DNA from: an uncultured Spirochaetaceae bacterium
Lineage (GTDB): Bacteria > Spirochaetota > Spirochaetia > Sphaerochaetales > Sphaerochaetaceae
Assembly: GCA_944389505.1 (NCBI GenBank)
Contig: CALXMP010000004.1
Span: forward strand, 62,001 to 126,000
DNA length: 64,000 nt
Reading direction: 5' to 3'
Positions 51,366 through 59,007 of the stretch are shown piece by piece. The notes below the pieces were generated by a model. That model saw nothing but the letters and a program-made list of their open reading frames with translations. It did not search any database and was not told where the DNA came from. The number at the start of each line of letters is the position of its first letter. Positions within the stretch are counted from its first letter, which is position 1. The position numbers and the translations under genes were made by a program.

Positions 51366-52626
51366 CAGAAGCCTCCAATGCTCTCCTTCCTATATCCTTC
51401 CTGTATTCCATGCCCTCGAAGCTTATGTGCTCCATCGCCTTGTATGCCTTGCTGAGAGCTTCTCCAAGAGTGCTTGCTGTTGCGACAGCAGAGAGGACAC
51501 GGCCGCCGGAGGTAACAAGCTTACCATCCTTCTCTGCGGCCCCTGCGATATATACAGAGCAATCCCCTGTATCGCCTATCGTTATCTCCTTCCCCTTCTC
51601 GTATTTGCCGGGATAACCTCCTGAAGCGGCAACGACGCATGCAGAGGAGAGATCCTTCCACTTCACATCGACATCCTCAAGACGTCCTTCCGTGACTGCC
51701 ATCATGATTTTCAGAAGATCCGAGTCAAGGAGTGGGAGGATCGCCTCCGCCTCAGGATCTCCGAATCTGGAGTTATACTCGATTACCTTGGGTCCTGAAG
51801 GAGTCAGCATAAGACCGAAATAGAGACAGCCTGAGAACGGACAGCCCTCTGCTTCCATAGCCCTGATGGTGGGAAGGAATATCGTATCCATGCACTCTGC
51901 TGAAATAGCATCTGTGAAGAATGGATTCGGGGCTATGACTCCCATGCCACCTGTATTCGGGCCTTTATCCCCATCATAGGCCCTCTTATGGTCCATGCTC
52001 GATACCATTGGAACGATAGTCTTCCCATCGGTGAATGAGAGCACTGTGACCTCCGGGCCTGTAAGGAACTCCTCGATGACAACCTTCTGCCCCGCCGTGC
52101 CGAATGCGGCATTGTCCATCATATCCTTTATCGCCCTGACCGCCTCATCCCTGCTTTCAGCTATGATGACACCCTTTCCAAGTGCCAGCCCATCTGCCTT
52201 GATGACAAGAGGATAGGACTGTTTCTCAGCATATGCGATTGCCTCGCTGCTATCGGTGAAGACCTCGTAGGATGCTGTAGGGATCGAGTATTTCCGCATC
52301 AGATCCTTTGCGAACGACTTTGAAGCCTCAATCCGTGCAGCCTTCCTGTCAGGACCGAAGGCTGGGATACCTGCAGCTCTCAGAGCATCTACCATTCCAA
52401 TTGCAAGCGGATCATCCGGTGCGACGACAACGTAATCGATGCTATGCTCCCTGCATGCTGCGATGGCCCCGGTTATATCCATCACACTGCCTGGTATATT
52501 GCATCCATAGCGCGCTGTTCCTCCGTTGCCGGGGAGGAAGAAAAGCGCCGGGGAAAGTGAACTGGCGGCTATTTTCTGCCCGAGGGCATCCTCTCTTCCG
52601 CCGCTTCCAATAATCAGAACATTCAT
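51355..52626 (-). CDS. purD: Phosphoribosylamine-glycine ligase
   Basis: 423 residues with an ATP-grasp fold. NVLIIGSGGREDALGQKI is the standard start, GPDRKAARIEASKSFAKDLM and NTGGMGVIAPNPFF follow, and the metal site is in EYNSRFGDPEAE. It makes GAR from phosphoribosylamine and glycine. Two ATG codons stand in tandem (52629 and 52626); the second has the better distance to GAGGAG and is used here. Confidence 0.95.
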   Translation of the reverse strand: MNVLIIGSGGREDALGQKIAASSLSPALFFLPGNGGTARYGCNIPGSVMDITGAIAACREHSIDYVVVAPDDPLAIGMVDALRAAGIPAFGPDRKAARIEASKSFAKDLMRKYSIPTASYEVFTDSSEAIAYAEKQSYPLVIKADGLALGKGVIIAESRDEAVRAIKDMMDNAAFGTAGQKVVIEEFLTGPEVTVLSFTDGKTIVPMVSSMDHKRAYDGDKGPNTGGMGVIAPNPFFTDAISAECMDTIFLPTIRAMEAEGCPFSGCLYFGLMLTPSGPKVIEYNSRFGDPEAEAILPLLDSDLLKIMMAVTEGRLEDVDVKWKDLSSACVVAASGGYPGKYEKGKEITIGDTGDCSVYIAGAAEKDGKLVTSGGRVLSAVATASTLGEALSKAYKAMEHISFEGMEYRKDIGRRALEASDGV

Positions 52627-52636
52627 CATACGCTCC

Positions 52637-53809
52637 TCAATGATGGAAAAGCCTTACCGTGGTAAAGCACATGACCATGCCGAATCTGTCAGCCTCTGCT
52701 ATGACAGCATCATCACGGACGCTTCCGCCCGGCTCCGCTATGTACGACACCCCGCTCTTCTCTGCCCTGTCGATGTTATCCGAGAAAGGGAAGAATGCAT
52801 CGGAGGCCAGTGAAATCCCATGTATTGATGAGAGATAGGCCTTCTTCTCACCCCTGGTGAAAGGCTCCGGCTTCTCCGTGAAGTAGCTCTTCCAGCTGCC
52901 GAGCACATCCATCTCCGGATCATCGGAGAGGTACTGCTCAATGATATTGTCCTTATCATTGCGGGAAAGCCCCGGGAGGAATGGAAGCGACTGCACTTTG
53001 TCAGAGAGCCTGAGATTCCACAGGTCGGCCTTATTGCCTGCAAGCCTTGTGCAATGGATCCTTGACTGCTGCCCTGCCCCGACTCCGATCGTCTGCCCGT
53101 TATATGCATAGCAGACCGAATTGGACTGGGTATGCTTCAGCGCTATAAGGGCTACGGTAAGATCCCTTCTCGCATCATCGGTGAGCGCCTTGTTCTCCGT
53201 CACGATATTTGCGAAATCCTCATCGGATGGAATGTACTCATTCCTGTCCTGGACGAATTCGATACCGAAGACCGTGCGCCTCTCCTCCTTCTCTGGGATG
53301 AAATCAGGATCGATACGCAGAACGGTATAGCTCCCCTTCCGTTTCTCACGTAGGATATCAAGGGCCTCAGGCGTATAGCCCGGAGCAATAACTCCATCGG
53401 AGACTTCCCTTGCGATAAGACGGGCCGTAGCTTCATCGCACACATCGGAAAGGGAGATGAAATCGCCGAACGAGCTCATGCGGTCAGCGCTCCTTGCCCT
53501 TGCGTATGCGGCAGCAAGCGGGGAAAGCTCCATCTTCTTCGGGATGAATGACATCTTCCGCTCCTTCTCGGAAAGAGGAAGGCCTATTGCGGCTCCCGCA
53601 GGAGACACATGCTTGAACGACGTTGCAGCAGGAAGGCCTGTAGCCATCTTAAGCTCCGATACAAGCTGCCAGCCATTGAGCGCATCGAGGAAGTTTATAT
53701 ACCCGGCCCTGCCATTGAGAACCTCGACAGGAAGTCCTCCTTCACGCTCTATATATGCCCTCTTCTGATTCGGATTGCAGCCATATTTCAGATCTATTCT
53801 GTCAGCCAT
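52637..53809 (-). CDS. purH: Stand-alone AICAR transformylase
   Basis: 390 residues that match only the C-terminal, formyltransferase half of bifunctional PurH; the IMP cyclohydrolase half is absent. DLKYGCNPNQKRAYI at the start, LPAATSFKHVSPAGAAIG with the catalytic Lys-His pair, SNSVCYAYNGQTIGVGAGQQSR, and SDAFFPFSDNIDRA are the family motifs. It puts the last formyl group on AICAR to give FAICAR. The closing step is supplied by the PurO-type gene directly upstream, which it overlaps by 8 bp. ATG 53809 follows GGAGG; the longer frame upstream is rejected. Confidence 0.94.
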   Translation of the reverse strand: MADRIDLKYGCNPNQKRAYIEREGGLPVEVLNGRAGYINFLDALNGWQLVSELKMATGLPAATSFKHVSPAGAAIGLPLSEKERKMSFIPKKMELSPLAAAYARARSADRMSSFGDFISLSDVCDEATARLIAREVSDGVIAPGYTPEALDILREKRKGSYTVLRIDPDFIPEKEERRTVFGIEFVQDRNEYIPSDEDFANIVTENKALTDDARRDLTVALIALKHTQSNSVCYAYNGQTIGVGAGQQSRIHCTRLAGNKADLWNLRLSDKVQSLPFLPGLSRNDKDNIIEQYLSDDPEMDVLGSWKSYFTEKPEPFTRGEKKAYLSSIHGISLASDAFFPFSDNIDRAEKSGVSYIAEPGGSVRDDAVIAEADRFGMVMCFTTVRLFHH

Positions 53810-54473
53810 TTGCTTCCTCCATTCCATTGATGATCCGCTCCTCATTCCCATAGCGGACATAGATTGAGATCCTTCTGTCCGGAGCCATCGCATTCCAGGC
53901 ATCGGCTACAAGCTCATCTGCCGAGGAAAGCGTCTCGAGCCTTGCTGGAAGTCCTTCGAATGACGGAAGTGGCGAACCATCATGCATGTATGTATGGATC
54001 ATATGCATGACACCATTCTCCCTGCCATAGCTATAGAGCTTCCTCGCCGTTTCATCACCGTCCTTGCTTATTATCGAGAGGGTATAGCCCGAAGGGGATG
54101 AAGTAATGCTGATGCGCGGAGTGAAATTAGGTGCGTCCGGCTCATATGTCCTTGTGACAAGGGCATCCTCGACGCTCTTTCCCTCATCCAGGAATGATGC
54201 GATCGTATCGGTCTGGTCGCCGTTTGTCAGAACGATGGTATCACCGGAAGATCTCATCGCATTGTAGATTATCAGGGAGGGATCCTCGACCTTCGACGGA
54301 TCATACGGCTCAGTGCGGAGTACACCGTTCTCGAGGCGGAATACGCGGTTCCTGCTATTCGCGCTCCTTCCTGTTATCGCATAGAGGAGCACGATCTCCC
54401 CGTCCTTGCCATATCCTGCCGCGGCAATGCGCCCAGGATAATCAATCGCTTTAAGATATTCACCTGCTTTCAT
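53802..54473 (-). CDS. purO: PurO-type IMP cyclohydrolase
   Basis: 223 residues resembling the archaeal PurO family, which closes FAICAR to IMP. The readable family features are DYPGRIAAAGYG, TGRSANSRNRVF, SLIIYNAM, VLTNGDQTDTIASFL and EPDAPNFTPRISI. No similarity to the PurH cyclohydrolase half was seen. Its place between purN and the stand-alone transformylase supplies exactly the missing activity. AAGGAG lies before the ATG, and it overlaps purN by 14 bp and purH by 8 bp. Confidence 0.88.
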   Translation of the reverse strand: MKAGEYLKAIDYPGRIAAAGYGKDGEIVLLYAITGRSANSRNRVFRLENGVLRTEPYDPSKVEDPSLIIYNAMRSSGDTIVLTNGDQTDTIASFLDEGKSVEDALVTRTYEPDAPNFTPRISITSSPSGYTLSIISKDGDETARKLYSYGRENGVMHMIHTYMHDGSPLPSFEGLPARLETLSSADELVADAWNAMAPDRRISIYVRYGNEERIINGMEEANG

Positions 54474-55059
54474 CTTCTATCTCCTTAGCTATCATCTGGG
54501 CTGCCTCTGGAAGGATCTTCCATTCAGCCTCCTCCATAACCCTCTTCTGCAGCGTCTCCGGATCATCACCCGGAAGAACTGCAACCGCTTTCTGTATGAG
54601 TATCCTCCCGCCATCGGGAATCTCATTCACAAGATGGACAGTGGCACCGGTCACCTTGACCCCACGTTCAAGCGCGGCTTCATGGACCTTGAGCCCATAG
54701 AAGCCCTTTCCGCAGAATGAGGGGATCAGCGATGGATGGATGTTTATGATCCTGTCCCTGTAATGATCGATCACAGACGGGGGAAGAATGGAAAGGAAAC
54801 CTGCGAGTATTACCATATCGATACGGTGGTTGCATAGCACATCGATAAGCTCGGATGAGAAGAGCTTCATTCCAGTCTTCCTACGCTCTATCAGGACAGC
54901 TTTCCTTCCATGGTTTGCGGCACGCTCCAGCGCATAGGAAGGCCTGTCAGCGACAACCAGCTCTATACGGCCGGAAGGAATCCTGCCAGCCTCCTCTGCC
55001 TTGAGGAGCGCTTCAAGGTTCGTGCCTCCTCCGGAGACAAGCACCGCAATCCTTACCAT
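54460..55059 (-). CDS. purN: Phosphoribosylglycinamide formyltransferase
   Basis: 199 residues. IAVLVSGGGTNLEALL at the start, NIHPSLIPSFCGKGFYG with the catalytic His, and TGATVHLVNEIPDGGRIL are the PurN signature. It moves a formyl group from 10-formyl-tetrahydrofolate to GAR. It overlaps purM by 7 bp and purO by 14 bp, so the chain is tightly coupled. Confidence 0.95.
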   Translation of the reverse strand: MVRIAVLVSGGGTNLEALLKAEEAGRIPSGRIELVVADRPSYALERAANHGRKAVLIERRKTGMKLFSSELIDVLCNHRIDMVILAGFLSILPPSVIDHYRDRIINIHPSLIPSFCGKGFYGLKVHEAALERGVKVTGATVHLVNEIPDGGRILIQKAVAVLPGDDPETLQKRVMEEAEWKILPEAAQMIAKEIEDESR

Positions 55060-56078
55060 ATCCTCACCTCGTCATCGCTCTTTACGATTTCGCCGAGGAT
55101 GTATGAGCCAGGAACGGCCTTCAGAGCGCTGTCAGCGGTATCGCTGCTGACGATCAGGGCCATTCCGACACCCATATTGAATGTATTGAACATGTCACGC
55201 TCCGGGATATTCCCTTCCATCTGGATGACGGGGAAGATGGGATGGATTCTGACATCGCTCTTTCTGATGCTTACGCCAAGCCCTTTTGGCAGGACCCTCG
55301 GGATATTCTCATAGAATCCTCCGCCTGTGATATGGCAGATAGCATGGACAGATGATGCTGAAATAGCAGCCATCGCATCCTTCACATAGATCCTGGTCGG
55401 AGCAAGCAATGCCTCGCCGAGGGTCATTCCAAGATCATCGATTCTCCTCCCGAGCACATCAGGATTGGAATCAATGCCGAAGACGCGGCGCACGAGCGAG
55501 AAGCCATTGGAATGGACACCGGAGGACGGGAATGCAATGACAGCATCTCCCTCTCTGACCCTGTCCCGTCCGAGGATCCTCTCCTTCTCCACGATTCCCA
55601 CGGAGAAGCCTGCGAGATCATACTCATCCTCGGGATAGAAGCCCGGCATCTCAGCAGTCTCCCCTCCGACAAGGGCGCATCCTGCCTCAACACAGCCATC
55701 GGCAACGCCTTTGACGATATCAGCGATGCGCTCAGGAATGTTGCGTCCACATGCGATGTAATCCAGAAAGAGAAGAGGCTTCGCGCCAAGGCATACGATA
55801 TCATTCACGCACATGGCCACGCAGTCGATTCCCACGGTGTCATGCTTATCGAGCGCAAATGCGATCTTGAGCTTGGTTCCTACGCCATCGGTTCCGGAAA
55901 CGAGCACGGAGCCCTTCTCGCCCGAGATATCATACAGACCTCCGAATCCCCCGATATCATCGGTCGGGAGGCCTGCCTTTGTACGGTTCACATGCTCCTT
56001 CATGAGCTCAACAGCCCTGTACCCCGCTGTTATATCAACGCCGCTTTCCCTGTAGCTTTCAGAATAGCTTTTCATCAT
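55053..56078 (-). CDS. purM: Phosphoribosylformylglycinamidine cyclo-ligase
   Basis: 341 residues from the first of two tandem ATG codons, overlapping the purF stop in TAATG. YRESGVDITAGYRAVELMKEH is the typical start, LVSGTDGVGTKLKIAF the substrate loop, and GGETAEMPGFY and HITGGGFYENIPRVL follow. It closes FGAM to AIR with ATP. The second ATG at 56075 sits at a better distance from GAGGGGG and may be the one used. Confidence 0.95.
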   Translation of the reverse strand: MMKSYSESYRESGVDITAGYRAVELMKEHVNRTKAGLPTDDIGGFGGLYDISGEKGSVLVSGTDGVGTKLKIAFALDKHDTVGIDCVAMCVNDIVCLGAKPLLFLDYIACGRNIPERIADIVKGVADGCVEAGCALVGGETAEMPGFYPEDEYDLAGFSVGIVEKERILGRDRVREGDAVIAFPSSGVHSNGFSLVRRVFGIDSNPDVLGRRIDDLGMTLGEALLAPTRIYVKDAMAAISASSVHAICHITGGGFYENIPRVLPKGLGVSIRKSDVRIHPIFPVIQMEGNIPERDMFNTFNMGVGMALIVSSDTADSALKAVPGSYILGEIVKSDDEVRIW

Positions 56079-57493
56079 TACCCCCTCTGACGGTATCTGT
56101 CCTTTCCCTGCACCTCTGGTGGCTGGCAAGGATATCTTCCGGTGAAGCATGCGGTACAGAACCCTGTGTCGCCTGTAGGCGCAAGCTTCACTACGCTCTC
56201 AGGAGAAAGGAAGCCCAATGAATCGACATCGAGTATCTTCTTCATCTCCTCATCGCTGTACTTATATGCGAATAGATTCTCCGAGCTGTCGATATCCGTG
56301 CCGAAATAGCATGGATAGAGGAATTTAGGAGCAGAGGACATGAAATGGACCTCCTTTGCCCCGGCATCCCTCAGAAGCTTCACTATGCGCTTGGAGGTGG
56401 TTCCTCGAACGATTGAATCATCAATCAGCACCACCCTCTTGCCCTTTACCGCTGAAGGAATCGGATTGAGCTTTATCCTGACAGAGTCCTCCCTCATCCG
56501 CTGGTCAGGCTGGATGAATGTGCGCCCGATATACTTATTCTTTATCAGTCCAGTCGAATACGGTATGCCCGATTGCCTTGAATAGCCGAGAGCTGCTTCA
56601 ATACCTGAATCAGGCACTCCGATGACCACATCTGCCTGCACAGGATGCTCGAGAGCGAGGAATGCTCCAGCCCTCTGCCTTGCAAGCTGCACTGAAACGC
56701 CATCGATCACGGAATCAGGACGGGCGAAGTAGATCAGCTCGAAGACGCAGAAGCTCTTCTGTTCCCGGCCCGTATGGGATTTGTCCGAGAAGACATTGCC
56801 ATCCTTATCTATGGTCACAATCTCCCCTGGCTCTATATCACGGATGAACTCGGCGCCGATCGTATCGAAGGCACAGCTTTCGGATGCGAAGACATAGCCA
56901 TTGCCGATCCTTCCCATGCATAGAGGTCTGAAACCCCATGGATCCCTTGCGGCAACAAGCTTATCACGGCCCATTACAAGAAGCGAGTATGCTCCCCTGA
57001 GCTCATCCATCAGCTTTGAGACCGCCTTATCCAGAGGGAGATCCTCCAGCCTATGGCGCACCAGCATGTATGCGATGACCTCCGTATCGCTTGTCGTATG
57101 GAAGATGGAGCCATTGAGCTCAAGCTCCTTCCTCAGCTCAGCATCGTTGGCGAGGTTGCCATTATGGGCGACAGCCATAGATCCGAGGTAGTGATTGACG
57201 ACAAGAGGCTGTACGTTAAGCCTTGGGTTGATACCAGTAGTACCATAGCGCACATGGGAGATAGCCATGGTAGTCTCCGGAAAAGAAGAAAGGACGGAGG
57301 ATGTGAAGACATCATTCACAAGCCCTGCGTCCTTTCTAGAGACTATGCCATCATCCGCGGCGACGGCTATGCCTGCACCCTCCTGCCCCCTGTGCTGCAG
57401 CGCATAGAGGGCGTAGTAGCATGTGCGGGCAAGGTCGGAAGGTTTTTCCGACCAGATACCGAAGAGCCCGCATTCTTCCTTCAGCTCGTTCAT
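56078..57493 (-). CDS. purF: Amidophosphoribosyltransferase
   Basis: 471 residues. The short leader MNELKEE precedes Cys (ECGLFGIW), which becomes the N-terminal nucleophile after cleavage as in the Bacillus type. ALQHRGQEGAGIAV, the PRPP loop RVVLIDDSIVRGTTS, and four cysteines that could hold a [4Fe-4S] cluster, including CTACFTGRYPC near the C-terminus, are present. It starts the purine path from PRPP and glutamine. The ATG 57493 overlaps the purC stop in TGATG; a GTG directly before it is in frame. Confidence 0.95.
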   Translation of the reverse strand: MNELKEECGLFGIWSEKPSDLARTCYYALYALQHRGQEGAGIAVAADDGIVSRKDAGLVNDVFTSSVLSSFPETTMAISHVRYGTTGINPRLNVQPLVVNHYLGSMAVAHNGNLANDAELRKELELNGSIFHTTSDTEVIAYMLVRHRLEDLPLDKAVSKLMDELRGAYSLLVMGRDKLVAARDPWGFRPLCMGRIGNGYVFASESCAFDTIGAEFIRDIEPGEIVTIDKDGNVFSDKSHTGREQKSFCVFELIYFARPDSVIDGVSVQLARQRAGAFLALEHPVQADVVIGVPDSGIEAALGYSRQSGIPYSTGLIKNKYIGRTFIQPDQRMREDSVRIKLNPIPSAVKGKRVVLIDDSIVRGTTSKRIVKLLRDAGAKEVHFMSSAPKFLYPCYFGTDIDSSENLFAYKYSDEEMKKILDVDSLGFLSPESVVKLAPTGDTGFCTACFTGRYPCQPPEVQGKDRYRQRG

Positions 57494-58209
57494 CACTTTG
57501 CTCCGAAAACGCGCTCGAGCATCTCTTTGTATGCGCCTTCCGTATCACCGAGATCGCGGCGGAAGCGGTCCTTGTCGAGCTTCTTCTTCGTAACGCTATC
57601 CCAGAAACGGCATGTATCGGGGCTGATCTCATCGGCAAGCACGATTGTGCCATCTGAGGTCTTGCCGAACTCAAGCTTGAAATCGATGAGGTCGATGCCG
57701 ATTGAGGAGAAGAACCCAAGAAGATAGTCATTGATCCTCATAGCATAGTCCTTGATCGTATCAAGCTCCTCCTCCGTCGCCCAGCCCATTGCCAGGATAT
57801 GGTAGTCATTGACCATCGGATCACCGAGCTCATCATCCTTATAGGAGAACTCAAGGATCGGGCATCTGAGCTCCGTACCCTCAGGCTTCCCTACACGCTT
57901 CGAAAGCGATCCAGCGATCACATTGCGGACAATGACCTCGAGAGGAATGATTCTTACACGCTTTACAGCGGTATCGGTATCGGAGAGCTCCTCGATATAG
58001 TGTGTGGGAATGCCTGCCTCATCGGAAAGCCTCTTCATCAGGTAGTTCGTTATCCTGTTGTTGATGACGCCCTTGCCTCTGATGGTCCCCTTCTTCTCTC
58101 CATTGAATGCCGTTGCATCGTCCTTGTACGATACGATGCAGATATCAGGATCACTGGTCGCATAGACCTTCTTTGCCTTACCTTCGTAAAGCTGCTCTTT
58201 CCTCTCCAT
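57493..58209 (-). CDS. purC: SAICAR synthase
   Basis: 238 residues. [15 protein letters not shown] at the start is the nucleotide loop, followed by [20 protein letters not shown] and [20 protein letters not shown] and SPDTCRFWD. It joins CAIR with aspartate. GGGAGG precedes the ATG at nine bases; the gene starts three bases after purE stops. Confidence 0.95.
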   Translation of the reverse strand: MERKEQLYEGKAKKVYATSDPDICIVSYKDDATAFNGEKKGTIRGKGVINNRITNYLMKRLSDEAGIPTHYIEELSDTDTAVKRVRIIPLEVIVRNVIAGSLSKRVGKPEGTELRCPILEFSYKDDELGDPMVNDYHILAMGWATEEELDTIKDYAMRINDYLLGFFSSIGIDLIDFKLEFGKTSDGTIVLADEISPDTCRFWDSVTKKKLDKDRFRRDLGDTEGAYKEMLERVFGAK

Positions 58210-58212
58210 AGC

Positions 58213-58701
58213 TTAAAGCCTCCCGCTTATCTCTCTGTCCTTGATAAGGACCTTATTGCGCATGCTTTCCCTATATGCCCCGAGCTTCTCCGCAATCCCC
58301 TCATCGCTTACCGAAAGGATTGAAAGCGCGAGAAGCGCAGCATTCTGCCCTGCATCTATTCCGACAGATGCCACAGGAATCCCTGGCGGCATCTCCACCG
58401 ATGACAGAAGCGCCTCAACGCCTTTGAGGGCTCCTCCTGATCCTGGAATCGTTATCACTGGAAGTGTTGTATATGCTGCGATGACACCGCCGAGATGGGC
58501 GGCCTTGCCAGCTATCGATATGATGGCGGAAATACCCTCTGCCCTTGCCGATGATGCAAACGCATGGACCTCATCCGGCGTACGATGCGCACTCATGACA
58601 TGCACCTCATACGGTACCTCGAAGTCCTTAAGCACTGCTACCGCCTTTTCCGCGATATGCAGATCCGAATCGCTACCCATTATTATCGCAACTTTACGCA
58701 C
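58213..58701 (-). CDS. purE: N5-carboxyaminoimidazole ribonucleotide mutase
   Basis: 162 residues from the GTG at 58701, which follows GAGGAG; the longer frame runs into the promoter region. MGSDSDLHIAEKAVAVL, VMSAHRTPDEVHAFA with the catalytic His, and AAHLGGVIAAYTTLPVI are the PurE pattern. The class (mutase or carboxylase) is not certain from this reading, and no purK is in the operon, so a class II enzyme using CO2 directly cannot be excluded. It is the first gene of the pur operon. Confidence 0.93.
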   Translation of the reverse strand: MRKVAIIMGSDSDLHIAEKAVAVLKDFEVPYEVHVMSAHRTPDEVHAFASSARAEGISAIISIAGKAAHLGGVIAAYTTLPVITIPGSGGALKGVEALLSSVEMPPGIPVASVGIDAGQNAALLALSILSVSDEGIAEKLGAYRESMRNKVLIKDREISGRL

Positions 58702-58812
58702 TGGGGGCTCCTCATGGATATTTCTGGTATAGGTGCACATTATCCAAAAGATCGAATGAATGCAATACAATATCGCGTTGCATGATGTTGCATTTTTACA
58801 ACATCTTAATAT
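58702..58812 (-). promoter_or_regulatory. Control region of the purine operon
   Basis: A -10 box GATAAT (58744-58739, minus strand) has only imperfect -35 partners (TTGCAT at 15 bp, TTGTAT at 20 bp). Upstream, GTTGCAT occurs twice on the plus strand, at 58777-58783 and 58787-58793, ten bases apart, one helical turn. The second copy overlaps an inverted repeat GATGTTG...CAACATC. These look like sites for a purine regulator. The aptamer core of a purine riboswitch was looked for and not found. Confidence 0.45.
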
Positions 58813-58995
58813 TTTCTTAATATATAAAGAATAAATAGTATTCAAATTCGCTAAGTTCTCATCATATGCAGACTCCATTCCAAATGGTCAAGGCATATTG
58901 CAGACCAGCTTCCTGCAATCAGACGGAATCTGCGGCATAAGAGGCCAGGGACTGCAGGAAACTCACACATACCATCACAAAGCCACGAAACGCGA

Positions 58996-59001
58996 TATAA
59001 T
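58996..59001 (+). promoter_or_regulatory. -10 box next to the start of the GLUG lipoprotein gene
   Basis: A perfect TATAAT, six bases, then the ATG at 59008, with no ribosome site. The -35 region (CATCAC) is poor, so another factor or an activator may be needed. Confidence 0.45.
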
Positions 59002-59007
59002 ATTGCT

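Noticed and set aside
58702-58870. Purine riboswitch before purE
   Set aside because: The conserved loop sequences of the aptamer are absent on both strands.
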